40,281 nucleotides of DNA from NCBI GenBank assembly GCA_913055705.1, contig CAJXKT010000007.1:1-40281 (forward strand), written 5' to 3'. A program made the position numbers and the translations under genes. Positions within the stretch are counted from its first letter, which is position 1. Each line of letters starts with the position of its first letter. Below, in pieces: positions 7,233-15,582 of this stretch. This DNA comes from an uncultured bacterium (GTDB lineage: Bacteria > Planctomycetota > Brocadiia > Brocadiales > Scalinduaceae). The notes beneath the pieces are model-generated. The model was not told where the DNA came from. It did no database searches and saw nothing but the letters and a program-made list of their open reading frames with translations.

Positions 7233-9395
7233 TTAGTTGGCAGTTGCTAAGGCCAGGAAGTTTTTAATGTCTTTTATGTCAGACGTTTTTTCACAACCGG
7301 GAAGTGAGTTTAGGAAGTGCCTGCTATAAAACTTACTCTTGATGCGGGGGTCCAGGATTGCAACTATACCCGTGTCAGTGGCTGTCCTGATAAGGCGGCC
7401 AAATCCCTGCCTCAGTAATGTAATTGCCTGTGGTACCTGGTAGTCCATAAATGGGTTTTTGTTCTGGGCTTTAAGCAGTTCCATCCTCGCCTCAATTATC
7501 GGATCACTGGGAACGGCAAAGGGTAGTTTGGTTATTATTACACACTTCAGGGCTTCACCGGGCACATCAACTCCCTGCCAGAATGTGGCCGTGCCAAAAA
7601 GGACAGGTTTTTGACTGGCCTTGAACTCCTCAAGCAATTGATACCTTGGCTTATCGCCCTGTTTGAACAAAGTGTATGTATCCATATCATCTTCAATTTT
7701 TTCATATACAGCGTTAAGCATCTCAAAACTCGTAAATAGAATAAAAGCTCTTCCCTGTGTCAGGGAGATTATTTCTTTTATCTGTTTTGTAATATTATGT
7801 CTGTACGCATCAGGTTCCTGATTTGGATCCGGGATATTGTCGGGAACGTAGATGAGCGCATTTTCTGAAAAGTTAAATGGAGACCCTATGATCTTTTCAC
7901 TAAAATCCCCACCGCTTGCTATGTCAGAATCGGATTCTTCATTGTGGAAATGTCCGGCAGGCGTGCAGTCCGGTATTCCCAGCCGTTCCTTTATGTAATT
8001 GAAATTTCCGTTTACTGAAAGTGTTGCTGAAGTAAGGATTACAGGCCTGATCTTATCAAATATCTGCTTCTCAAAATCCTCAGCAATATTTATTGGTGCT
8101 GCAAAAAGAGAGCATCTTGAGTACTTATGGTTTGAGAGTCCGAGCGAGTTTGTTCTTTTCTCAATTTCTGCCCAATAGACATACTCTTCCAGTTCCTGAT
8201 TTATGATGATAGAAATGTTTTTATTAGTTTCTCTGCACCGACTTGCAAAAGCGAAGATTTCCAACCGTTCCTCTTCCACCGTAACCAGGTTCAATAGTGA
8301 TTCCAGCGCTCCTGAAAGATTAGACAGAGGTTTACTTAGATAGTTGTTAATGACACCTTTTTTACGAATTCGGGTGGTTTTGCTGCCTGTACCGTATTTT
8401 TCGGTAATCTCAGAGAAGAAAAGATCGCTGGCGTGCCTTGCCTCATCTAATGTTTCCCGGATAGCAGCTACCGTTTTGTCTGATGGTTTAAAAAGTCTTG
8501 TTATTAATCCCTTTCCGGTTTTTGGGTTCAGGATGGAATCGAGCAGGAATTTGACTTTGAAATTTGATATTGCTATACCGAAGTAACTGGTGGCGACGTC
8601 TTCCAGTGTCTGAGCTTCATCGAAGACTACGGCATCAAAATCCGGCAAGACACGGCCTGCGTTTACCAGGTTTGCAAAAAACAGATGGTGGTTTGTAACC
8701 AGGATATGGGCTTTATATTCTCTTCTTCGTGCCTTGTAATAGTGGCAATCATCATAAAAAATACACTTCTTCCCAAAGCAAAGATCGGATTCTCTGCATA
8801 CTTTACTCCATACTGACTGTGATGGTTCGAAATCGAGTTCTGATCTCAGGCCGTTCTTTGTTTGCACTTCCCATTGGATTATTTTCTGAAGTTCTTTGAC
8901 TTCTTTTTTTGTGTCAATAAGGCCGTGCATTTGCAACTGATTAAATCTTCTTAAGCACAAGTAGTTTTGCCCGCCAACACAAAGGGTATAAGAAAAGTCA
9001 AATTTATTTTCCTGCCCGGGCAAGTCATTCTGGCGGGTATTATCATTGGCAGACCTTAAGGCATTGCGAAGGAATGGGAGGTCCTTTTTTATTAATTGTT
9101 CCTGCAGAGTCTTGGTATACGTTGAAATGACAACCTTTTTCTTGTTTCTGACAGTCCAGAATATAAACGGAATAAGATATGCCATGCTTTTGCCTACCCC
9201 GGTTCCTGCTTCAATAATAAGATGCTTGTTCTCTTCAATAGACTTCTCAATTGTCAGGGCCATATCCATCTGTTGGGGCCTGAGCTCGTAAGAATCTAAT
9301 TTATTTGCGATAATTCCGTCTTTTCCAAGTACGTTTTCAATCAGCATATTCTTAAGAATAAACCAATCTCTTTTACCTTGCAAATCCTTTTTCAT
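7233..9395 (-). CDS. dinG: DinG/Rad3 (XPD-like) family ATP-dependent DNA helicase
   Basis: 720 residues, usual for DinG-like superfamily 2 helicases. Walker A is AGTGVGKS at 63-70. The Walker B/DExH box is DEAQ at 259-262. Between them are four cysteines (200, 206, 211, 217) in the place where XPD/DinG proteins hold a 4Fe-4S cluster. The C-terminal helicase half has TSATL, a FTSFEML motif III/IV region and the QGFGRLIR motif VI. Such enzymes unwind damaged DNA, R-loops or forked structures from 5' to 3'. No N-terminal exonuclease domain is present, so this is the Gram-negative DinG/YoaA layout rather than the Gram-positive one. The start at 9395 lacks a good ribosome site; ATG at residue 17 is an alternative. 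Confidence 0.88.
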   Translation of the reverse strand: MKKDLQGKRDWFILKNMLIENVLGKDGIIANKLDSYELRPQQMDMALTIEKSIEENKHLIIEAGTGVGKSMAYLIPFIFWTVRNKKKVVISTYTKTLQEQLIKKDLPFLRNALRSANDNTRQNDLPGQENKFDFSYTLCVGGQNYLCLRRFNQLQMHGLIDTKKEVKELQKIIQWEVQTKNGLRSELDFEPSQSVWSKVCRESDLCFGKKCIFYDDCHYYKARRREYKAHILVTNHHLFFANLVNAGRVLPDFDAVVFDEAQTLEDVATSYFGIAISNFKVKFLLDSILNPKTGKGLITRLFKPSDKTVAAIRETLDEARHASDLFFSEITEKYGTGSKTTRIRKKGVINNYLSKPLSNLSGALESLLNLVTVEEERLEIFAFASRCRETNKNISIIINQELEEYVYWAEIEKRTNSLGLSNHKYSRCSLFAAPINIAEDFEKQIFDKIRPVILTSATLSVNGNFNYIKERLGIPDCTPAGHFHNEESDSDIASGGDFSEKIIGSPFNFSENALIYVPDNIPDPNQEPDAYRHNITKQIKEIISLTQGRAFILFTSFEMLNAVYEKIEDDMDTYTLFKQGDKPRYQLLEEFKASQKPVLFGTATFWQGVDVPGEALKCVIITKLPFAVPSDPIIEARMELLKAQNKNPFMDYQVPQAITLLRQGFGRLIRTATDTGIVAILDPRIKSKFYSRHFLNSLPGCEKTSDIKDIKNFLALATAN

Positions 9396-9463
9396 AATAT
9401 ATAATTTTTCACAATCAATGAACCACTAGAGTACAAATACAGGAACACTTTAATAAAAAATGG

Positions 9464-9481
9464 GGAGGGGTAATTGCCTTG
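9464..9481 (+). promoter_or_regulatory. Ribosome site with TTG start for the FTR-like gene
   Basis: GGAGG at 9464-9468 within a G-rich run stands 10 bases before TTG 9479. The first ATG (9491) would be 22 bases away, so the TTG start is favoured. Confidence 0.55.
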
Positions 9482-9784
9482 GATGATGGAATGGTACAAT
9501 TAGAAGCAGATGCTCGAAAATTAGTCGAAGACTATGCCGAGTCCGGTCCTTACGAACTGAACCCGGATTCGAAACATGTGGATAAGATAATCAAGGCTCT
9601 GGCAAAGAGGAAATCAAAGAACGGGTTTTTTTATTGTCCGTGCAGAATGCTTTCTGACAATAAAGAGACGGATGCAAAGATTATCTGTCCGTGTGAATAC
9701 CACGTGGAGGAGATAGAGAAAGACGGCATATGCAGTTGCGACCTCTTTGTGAGCCAGAGTTATAAACCTGCTTCTGCTGTTTAG
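9479..9784 (+). CDS. Ferredoxin-thioredoxin reductase catalytic-chain-like Fe-S protein
   Basis: 101 residues with the FTR-beta cysteine signature: CPC (53-55), CPC (70-72) and a third pair (85-87), in the order FYCPCR, ICPCEY, CSCDLF. In classic FTR the last motif is CHC and the protein couples a 4Fe-4S cluster to a redox disulfide to reduce thioredoxin with ferredoxin electrons. Here the histidine is serine and the motif spacings are 14 and 12 instead of 16 and 8, so chemistry may differ. The start is a TTG at 9479. It is preferred over ATG 9491 because GGAGG at 9464-9468 is correctly spaced from the TTG. No FTR variable chain is nearby. It converges on a thioredoxin-like gene, but the two are not co-transcribed. 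Confidence 0.72.
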   Translation: MDDGMVQLEADARKLVEDYAESGPYELNPDSKHVDKIIKALAKRKSKNGFFYCPCRMLSDNKETDAKIICPCEYHVEEIEKDGICSCDLFVSQSYKPASAV

Positions 9785-9814
9785 CTTGGTACTATGCTAT
9801 AACGGTTTTTTTAA

Positions 9815-10753
9815 TTAATTTCCAGATTTCTTTTGTGCTCTGACAATCAGGGTAGTAACGATTTGTTCAATCTTTTTCTTCTTGTTTCCGATGTACTGAA
9901 CCTTGCCTTTTTGATCCAGTACGAACATTATGGGTATTCTATTTACGTCATACAATTTGGACATCATACCTTTGTATCGCATTTCTTCACATATTTGAGG
10001 CCATTCTATATTATGCTGCCTGACAAAGCCTTTTAAATCATCAACGTTATCATCACTGCTGATTCCAATGAATTGAACATCAGGGCCCTTAAGTTTTCTG
10101 TACAACTTCTTTATCTCCGGCAATTCCTTAAGACATTGGTCATTCCATGTTGCCCAAAAGTTCATGATAATAATCTGCCCTTCATATAGTGACAGATTTA
10201 CCGGGTTTCCTTCAAAATCCTTAGTGTGAAAATCCGGGGCCGTCATTCCGATCCTCATAGTACCGCCCAATTCCTTGCCGAAGGCATTGGCTGCGCCGGG
10301 TTCGATTATCCTTAGTTCCGCTATGACATCTTTTGCATCCTCTATTCTGCCGCTTCCTAAAAGGGCTTTTGCCTTAAAATATAATAACCTTGCCTGGAAA
10401 TTCTGATTGATTTCATCCTTAAAGTTTAATACATCATCAAAGTATTCGATGGCGTCATCATTATTGCCTAATTGGTTGTGTGTCGCCCCAATGTAAAATT
10501 TCGCTTCCAGCGCCTCTTCTGTACCTGCAAACATTTCGGTCAATGCATAGAGCTCATCGAGTGCCTCTTCATAGTATTCTCTTGCATCTGTCGGTTTCAT
10601 CTTTGAATAGGTAGCGAGATTTTCCCTGATCATGTCCAGTTGTATTCCTGCCTCGGCGTCATGTCTCATGCCCATGGCATTATCATTAAATGTCAGCCAG
10701 AATGAAAAAAACGTAACTATTATTGTTGAAATCAAAAGACTTTTTTTTCTCAT
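9815..10753 (-). CDS. Exported TlpA/AhpC-type thioredoxin-fold protein with helical repeat region, CxxC degenerate
   Basis: 312 residues. The N-terminus (KKSLLISTIIVTFFSFWLTF) is a signal peptide or membrane anchor, placing the rest outside the cytoplasm. Residues about 35-160 are helical TPR-like repeats (YIGATHNQLGNNDDAIEYFDD, split by the family's usual spacing). Residues about 168-305 are a TlpA/ResA-like thioredoxin fold with APDF, a FWATW active-site lead and a cis-proline loop (RIPIMFVLD). The active site reads WNDQC at 203-207, so the first, attacking cysteine of WCxxC is asparagine while the second remains. Normal disulfide reduction is therefore unlikely. It could still bind or hold a substrate, or form a mixed disulfide through C207. 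Upstream is a 251-base gap with repeats. Confidence 0.8.
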   Translation of the reverse strand: MRKKSLLISTIIVTFFSFWLTFNDNAMGMRHDAEAGIQLDMIRENLATYSKMKPTDAREYYEEALDELYALTEMFAGTEEALEAKFYIGATHNQLGNNDDAIEYFDDVLNFKDEINQNFQARLLYFKAKALLGSGRIEDAKDVIAELRIIEPGAANAFGKELGGTMRIGMTAPDFHTKDFEGNPVNLSLYEGQIIIMNFWATWNDQCLKELPEIKKLYRKLKGPDVQFIGISSDDNVDDLKGFVRQHNIEWPQICEEMRYKGMMSKLYDVNRIPIMFVLDQKGKVQYIGNKKKKIEQIVTTLIVRAQKKSGN

Positions 10754-10879
10754 GGAAATATCCTCTTAATTTATGAATTTAAATAATCTTTTTGAAGGTA
10801 CATATTTAAACATACTATTTCACAGAAGTGAAGTATATTTTGCTTACCTGTGGTTTTCTCTTATGTCAAATAATAATGA

Positions 10880-11004
10880 TTGAGGAATTTAAGAATTCCC
10901 GCCTAACAGATCGGCGGGCAAGCTGGCGGCCGCCTGTGCCGGATCGGACGGGGGCAGGGAAGAATTAAGAAATTCCTAAATTCCCTAATACCTGAATTCC
11001 TGAA
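10880..11004. repeat. Intergenic repeats between trpC and the TlpA-like gene
   Basis: This stretch contains GGAATTTAAGAATTCC-type words at both ends, like those at 3757-3800. In the middle is a GC-rich palindrome, CCCGCC...GGCGGG, at 10898-10918, whose near-identical copy is at 20474-20494, followed by a further GC-rich tract to about 10955. No gene is seen. Confidence 0.6.
10898..10918. repeat. 21-base GC palindrome, copy 1
   Basis: CCCGCCTAACAG, three variable bases, then GGCGGG. The arms can pair as a six-base-pair hairpin. The copy at 20474-20494 differs only in the variable bases, and both are followed by GCAAGC or GCAGGC. Confidence 0.7.
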
Positions 11005-11781
11005 TCAGTTGCCAAATAATTCTTTTGTCTTCAGAAATATATCTTTACTGCGCATTAGGGTTTCACCAATTAATATTGCATCAATGCCGGCTTCTTCAAG
11101 CTTCAGAATATCTGCCCTTGTCTTGATTCCGCTTTCACTTACTATAATCTTTCCCTTCGGGATAAGGGGATGGAGTTGAAATGTCGTCTCAAGGCTAGTC
11201 TCTAGGGTGTCAAGATTTCTGTTATTGATACCGATAATTGCCGCCTCTGTTTCCACTACCTTCTCTAATTCGTCTTTATCATGAACCTCAACCAGGCATT
11301 CCATCTCCAGTTCGTGAGCGAGAGCGAGAAATGTGTCAATCTGTTCCTTTGTGAGAATCCTTGCGATCAGTAAGATCGAATCAGCGCCGGCAGCCCTGGC
11401 TTCGTATATCTGGTATGGGTCGATTACAAAATCTTTTCTCAGGACAGGTACGTTGACTAACTGCTTAATCTCGGAAAGATATTTTATGTCTCCCATGAAA
11501 AACTTTTTATCGGTCAGAACTGATATTGCAGATGCACCTCCTGCTTCATATTCCATCGCTATGTTGACATGATTAAAATCTTCCCTTATTATCCCTGCAG
11601 AAGGCGATGCCTTTTTGACCTCGGCAATAAACTTAATCCCATTATCTCTCCTGATTGCCCTGCTGAATTTCCCTGTTTGTGGGGAGCCTTTACATCTTTC
11701 TCTCAAAGATTCTATTGAGACAAGCTTTTTAGCCTCTTCCACCTCTTTAAGTTTGTGTGAATAGATTTTATCTAATATCAT
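11005..11781 (-). CDS. trpC: Indole-3-glycerol phosphate synthase
   Basis: 258 residues, the full length of a single-function TrpC. It closes the indole ring of CdRP in tryptophan synthesis. Family motifs are clear: FIAEVKKASPSAG with the substrate-binding lysine, SVLTDKKFFMGD, VLRKDFVIDPYQIYEA, CLVEVHD, GINNRNL, and IVSESGI near the phosphate site. No other trp gene is adjacent, so the pathway genes appear scattered, as in many planctomycetes. The gene is divergent from the aminotransferase at 12006. No good ribosome site is visible before ATG 11781, but the start matches the family N-terminus (ILDKI). Confidence 0.95.
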   Translation of the reverse strand: MILDKIYSHKLKEVEEAKKLVSIESLRERCKGSPQTGKFSRAIRRDNGIKFIAEVKKASPSAGIIREDFNHVNIAMEYEAGGASAISVLTDKKFFMGDIKYLSEIKQLVNVPVLRKDFVIDPYQIYEARAAGADSILLIARILTKEQIDTFLALAHELEMECLVEVHDKDELEKVVETEAAIIGINNRNLDTLETSLETTFQLHPLIPKGKIIVSESGIKTRADILKLEEAGIDAILIGETLMRSKDIFLKTKELFGN

Positions 11782-11873
11782 GATAATTTGTGATGCAAAT
11801 GTATAAAAGCCTCATTTCTTAATATTTGCTAGATTAAATGTTTTTCCATTTTCAGTCAAGTATTTAAAAATAG

Positions 11874-11902
11874 TTGATTATAAACACCTTTTGTATTAGA
11901 AT
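11874..11902 (+). promoter_or_regulatory. Candidate promoter of the aminotransferase gene
   Basis: TTGATT (11874-11879), a 17-base spacer, then TAGAAT (11897-11902). It is about 100 bases before the start codon and upstream of a leader hairpin. Confidence 0.45.
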
Positions 11903-11929
11903 CTCTGCGAATTTATATTAAATTAAACA

Positions 11930-11978
11930 GGACGCAGATTTCAGCAGATATGTACAGAAAGCGGTACAATCTGTGTCC
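11930..11978 (+). repeat. Hairpin-forming dispersed element in the aminotransferase leader
   Basis: GGACGCAGATT (11930-11940) can pair with AATCTGTGTCC (11968-11978) with one G-U pair. It resembles the ends of the element at 5519-5603. If transcription starts near 11909 this hairpin lies in the 5' untranslated leader. Confidence 0.55.
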
Positions 11979-12005
11979 GGAATTGTAATTCCTGAACATT
12001 AAATT

Positions 12006-13145
12006 ATGAAGAAGACTTATTTATTTACACCGGGCCCCACACAGATACCACCGGACGTAGTTCTGGCAGAGGCAAGCCCGATGATCCATCACAGAACTTC
12101 CGAGTTCTCAGAGATTTTCTCCAGTGTGTCGGAAGATTTAAAATATATTTTCCAGACCAAAGAGGGAGAGGTATTTACGTTCGCATCTTCCGGTACAGGT
12201 GGAATGGAGGCGTGTGTTGTCAATGCCCTGTCTCAGGGTGCCAAAGCTGTGGTAGTCAGGGGCGGTAAGTTTGGTGAAAGATGGGCGCAAATTTGCGAAA
12301 CCTTTGGCGTAAACGTTGTACCTGTTGATGTAGAAAACGGAAAGGCCGTAGATCCTGACGTTCTGGATGATACAATAAAAAAGGAAAAAGATGTAAAGGC
12401 GGTATTCGTTACACTAAGCGAAACTTCAACCGGTGTGGTTCACGATATTGAGGGCATAGCAAAGGTCGTTAAAGGCCATAACTTATTACTGGTAGTAGAT
12501 GCTATATCAGGAATTGGTGTCCATCCGCTAATGATGGATGACTGGGGTATTGACATTGCAGTTACCGGTTCTCAGAAGGGTTGTATGCTTCCTCCGGGAC
12601 TGGCCTTTGTATGTGTTGCACAGAGTGCGTGGAAATCAATTGAGAAGTCTGATTTGCCAAAGTACTATTGGAGTTTTAAGAAGATGCAGAAAGCGCTAAG
12701 CAGCAAAACCACAGCATATACACCCGCAATCACTCTTATTATGGCGGCGGGTAAGGCCTTGTCAATGATCAGGGAAGAAGGGATTGAAAATGTCTGGTCC
12801 AGGCATGCGAGGTTGGCCCATGCAACAAGAGAGGGCATAAAAGCCCTGGGGCTTGAGCTTTTTGCGGGTGATGCATCGAGTAATGTCCTGACATCTGTAA
12901 TAGCCCCCGAGGGAATAAACATTGATTCAGCTATTAAGAAATTGAGGGATGAAGCCGGGGTTACGATAACTGGCGGACAGGATGAATTAAAAGGCAAGAT
13001 ATTCAGGATTGGACATATGGGCTATGTTAACGAATTTGATATAGTTCTGGCAATCTCTGCCGTTGAGAAATGTCTGCATGAAAACGGTTATAAGATAGAG
13101 TTAGGCAAAGGAGTTTCAAAGGTACAGGAAATCCTGGTGGGTTGA
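12006..13145 (+). CDS. Class V aminotransferase (alanine-glyoxylate / serine-glyoxylate / serine-pyruvate type)
   Basis: 379 residues, the normal size of the small PLP-dependent alanine-glyoxylate aminotransferase family. The PLP lysine is K191 in VTGSQKGCMLPPG. The ring-holding aspartate is D165 in VVDAISG, the N-terminal FTPGPT and the SSGTGGMEA substrate/PLP loop are intact, and the C-terminus has RIGHMGYV. Such enzymes move an amino group between serine or alanine and glyoxylate or pyruvate. Substrate preference cannot be read from sequence. A phosphoglycolate-phosphatase-like gene at 20524 could supply the same glyoxylate/glycine route, but the two are far apart. It is a single-gene unit with its own terminator. 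Confidence 0.88.
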   Translation: MKKTYLFTPGPTQIPPDVVLAEASPMIHHRTSEFSEIFSSVSEDLKYIFQTKEGEVFTFASSGTGGMEACVVNALSQGAKAVVVRGGKFGERWAQICETFGVNVVPVDVENGKAVDPDVLDDTIKKEKDVKAVFVTLSETSTGVVHDIEGIAKVVKGHNLLLVVDAISGIGVHPLMMDDWGIDIAVTGSQKGCMLPPGLAFVCVAQSAWKSIEKSDLPKYYWSFKKMQKALSSKTTAYTPAITLIMAAGKALSMIREEGIENVWSRHARLAHATREGIKALGLELFAGDASSNVLTSVIAPEGINIDSAIKKLRDEAGVTITGGQDELKGKIFRIGHMGYVNEFDIVLAISAVEKCLHENGYKIELGKGVSKVQEILVG

Positions 13146-13168
13146 GTTACATATTCCACTAAAGTGAA

Positions 13169-13212
13169 AAAGCCCATGTTTTCTTTTTTTACAAATAGGA
13201 AACATGGGCTTT
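13169..13212. terminator. Bidirectional terminator between the aminotransferase gene and ahbC
   Basis: A perfect 13-base-pair stem (13169-13181 with 13200-13212, core GCCCATG/CATGGGC) closes an 18-base loop. A-rich bases precede it and T-rich bases follow, so it can stop transcripts from both sides. It stands between the convergent stops at 13145 and 13225. Confidence 0.85.
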
Positions 13213-13224
13213 AATTTTAATAAT

Positions 13225-14433
13225 TTATTTGACTGTTAGAGGTTCGTCTACGAGTAGGCCGATTTCCTCATCTGTCAGATAACATGCCGGATCAGGTTCC
13301 CACTTGTCGCCATAGTATGCCTCTGCACGTGCCCTGAAGTTTCCGCCACATATATCAAGCCACTTACACTTGGAACAGCGGCCTTTGACATGGTGTTTTT
13401 TATCTTTTAGCTTTGCCAGGAGTGAATTTGATTTATCTTCCCAGATTTCTCCGAATTTTCGTTCACGTACATTCCCGAATGTATACTCTCTCCAGAATTG
13501 GTCGGCATGCACGGCGCCGTCCCAGCTTATACAGGCAAGCCCGTGTCCGGAGCTGTTTCCTTCGTTCCACTCCAGCAGTTCAAGTACTTCAGCCGCTCTC
13601 TTCGGGTCTTCCTTAAGCAATCTCTGATATATATACGGCCCGTCGGCATGATTGTCTACCGTCAGAACCTCTATCTTGTGTCCGCGCTCATGTGCTTCCT
13701 TTGTCTTGTCTATAATCAGGTCAACAACATTGCGGGTTTCCTCATGTGTCAAATCTTCTTCCATCAATCTGGAGCCTCTTCCGGAATAGACTAAGTGGTA
13801 AAAACAGACCCTTGGGATTTTTTCTTTTTCAATGAGTTCAAATATTCCGGGGATGTCCTGTGCGTTTCTTTTATTAATGGTGAAACGGAGCCCTACTTTT
13901 ATTCCCAGTTTCAGGCAATTCCTGATTCCCTGCAGTGCATCGTCAAATGCTCCTTCAATACCCCGGAACTTATCGTTGGTTTCCCTTAAACCGTCAAGGC
14001 TTATTCCGACATACGAAAGGCCGAATTGCTTTAATTCTTCTGCTTTTTCTTCAGTAATCAGGGTACCATTTGTGCTTATAACGGCTCTCAAACCTTTATC
14101 TTTGGCATATGTTATCAGCTCCATTAAATCTTCTCTCATTAGGGGCTCTCCCCCTGAAAAGAGGATTACCGGTGCACCGAATTCTGCGAGGCCGTCAAGC
14201 ATAGCCTTTGCCTCTTTTGTATTTAGTTCACCCGGATATTCAATATCCTTTGATTGAGAGTAGCAGTGTACGCATTTAAGATTGCATCTCTGCCCAACGT
14301 TCCATACAACTACGGGTTTTTTATCCTTGGAGAATTGCAAAAGGTGTGAAGGCAGTTTGTTTGAATCCCTGCCATACCTTAGTGCATCAGAAGGTTCAAC
14401 GGTGTTGCAATACAACTTTGAAATACCAATCAT
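13225..14433 (-). CDS. ahbC: AhbC-type radical SAM/SPASM protein, probable 12,18-didecarboxysiroheme deacetylase
   Basis: 402 residues. The radical SAM cluster motif is C50-x3-C54-x2-C57 (CNLKCVHC), followed by the GGEPL SAM motif. A C-terminal SPASM cysteine region (CSKCKWLDICGG and a later Cys near the end) would hold further Fe-S clusters. The opening MIGISKLYC, the SDALRYGR and the LPSHLLQFSKDKKPVVVWN stretches are, from memory, characteristic of AhbC. AhbC removes acetate side chains from 12,18-didecarboxysiroheme in the siroheme-dependent heme pathway of sulfate reducers and archaea. The related NirJ proteins of heme d1 synthesis are the main alternative. It sits 92 bases downstream of recA on the same strand. 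No other ahb gene is in view. Confidence 0.8.
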   Translation of the reverse strand: MIGISKLYCNTVEPSDALRYGRDSNKLPSHLLQFSKDKKPVVVWNVGQRCNLKCVHCYSQSKDIEYPGELNTKEAKAMLDGLAEFGAPVILFSGGEPLMREDLMELITYAKDKGLRAVISTNGTLITEEKAEELKQFGLSYVGISLDGLRETNDKFRGIEGAFDDALQGIRNCLKLGIKVGLRFTINKRNAQDIPGIFELIEKEKIPRVCFYHLVYSGRGSRLMEEDLTHEETRNVVDLIIDKTKEAHERGHKIEVLTVDNHADGPYIYQRLLKEDPKRAAEVLELLEWNEGNSSGHGLACISWDGAVHADQFWREYTFGNVRERKFGEIWEDKSNSLLAKLKDKKHHVKGRCSKCKWLDICGGNFRARAEAYYGDKWEPDPACYLTDEEIGLLVDEPLTVK

Positions 14434-14525
14434 TTAATTATCACCTCATAACTAATTTATTTAAACTGAGAAATCTTTACTTAAACCTTCATTCTACTAA
14501 TTTTTATTCGATGAGTCAATGTGTT

Positions 14526-15563
14526 TCATTTAGCTTCTGCCATCTTTTTGGCTATTGCCTGTTCAATTTCCTGAAGTAACTCAGGCTTGCTGTCGATAAA
14601 TTTTTTGCTGTTTTCTCTTCCCTGTCCAAGGCGCATCTCTCCATATGAGAACCATGTTCCACTTTTTTCTATTACCTGTTCTTCAACGCCAAGATCAATA
14701 ACATTGCCGGACCTGGAAATACCTTGATTAAACATTATGTCAAACTCTGCTTTTCTGAATGGCGCAGCAACTTTATTCTTTGCAATCTTAGCTCTTACTC
14801 TATTTCCGATAATACGTTCTCCATCCTTGAGACTGCCAATTCTACGGATGTCAATCCTGACAGAGGAATAGAACTTTAATGCTCTGCCGCCGGGAGTTGT
14901 TTCCGGGTTACCAAACATCACTCCTATTTTCTCACGTATCTGATTGATAAATATGAGACATGTTCTTGATTTGGAAATTACGGAAGTAAGTTTTCTGAGC
15001 GCCTGCGACATTAATCTGGCCTGCAATGCGACATGTGAGTCTCCCATCTGTCCCTCAAGTTCTGCTCTTGGTACGAGGGCGGCGACGGAGTCTACGACAA
15101 TTACATCAATTGCATTGCTTCTCGTTAAGAGTTCGGCAATTTCCAATGCCTGCTCACCTGTATCGGGCTGATTTACCAGTAAGCTGTCAAGGTTTACGCC
15201 CAGCATCTTTGCATAGTCAGGATCAAGGGCATGCTCAACATCTATAAAGGCTGCAGTGCCTCCGCTTTTTTGTGCATTGGCAACGATATGAAGTGTCAGG
15301 GTGGTCTTTCCTGATGCTTCAGGCCCAAAGACTTCTATTACCCTGCCACGTGGCACTCCACCCACACCGAGGGCAAGATCAAGAGAAAGCGAACCGGTGG
15401 ATATTACCGGTACATCAAGTTTCTCGTCCGTTCCGAGACGCATTATTGTCCCTTTACCAAATTGTCTTTCAATCTGCGATACCGCTCTGTCCAGTGCCTG
15501 GTCTTTTTTGCCTGCATCTGGTTTTCCCTGTTTAGGGCTTTCTGGTTTCTGTGACTTTGTCAT
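14526..15563 (-). CDS. recA: Recombinase A
   Basis: 345 residues, full length. Walker A is [10 protein letters not shown] and Walker B is [18 protein letters not shown]. The L1/L2 DNA-binding loops are present ([21 protein letters not shown] split across the usual positions), as is the protomer-interface KxTIMRLG region. RecA forms filaments on single-stranded DNA, promotes strand exchange and triggers LexA-type self-cleavage. The N-terminus has a short lysine-rich extension before the conserved [10 protein letters not shown]. It lies 19 bases downstream of cvpA, so it is probably transcribed with cvpA and the asmA-like gene. I did not find a clear LexA box. Confidence 0.97.
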   Translation of the reverse strand: MTKSQKPESPKQGKPDAGKKDQALDRAVSQIERQFGKGTIMRLGTDEKLDVPVISTGSLSLDLALGVGGVPRGRVIEVFGPEASGKTTLTLHIVANAQKSGGTAAFIDVEHALDPDYAKMLGVNLDSLLVNQPDTGEQALEIAELLTRSNAIDVIVVDSVAALVPRAELEGQMGDSHVALQARLMSQALRKLTSVISKSRTCLIFINQIREKIGVMFGNPETTPGGRALKFYSSVRIDIRRIGSLKDGERIIGNRVRAKIAKNKVAAPFRKAEFDIMFNQGISRSGNVIDLGVEEQVIEKSGTWFSYGEMRLGQGRENSKKFIDSKPELLQEIEQAIAKKMAEAK

Positions 15564-15582
15564 TTATTACTCCCCTTAGAAA

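Noticed and set aside
9782-9812. Possible terminator between the FTR-like and TlpA-like genes
   Set aside because: There are T residues near 9806-9812, but only a four-base TAGC/GCTA stem is available, too weak to support a call.
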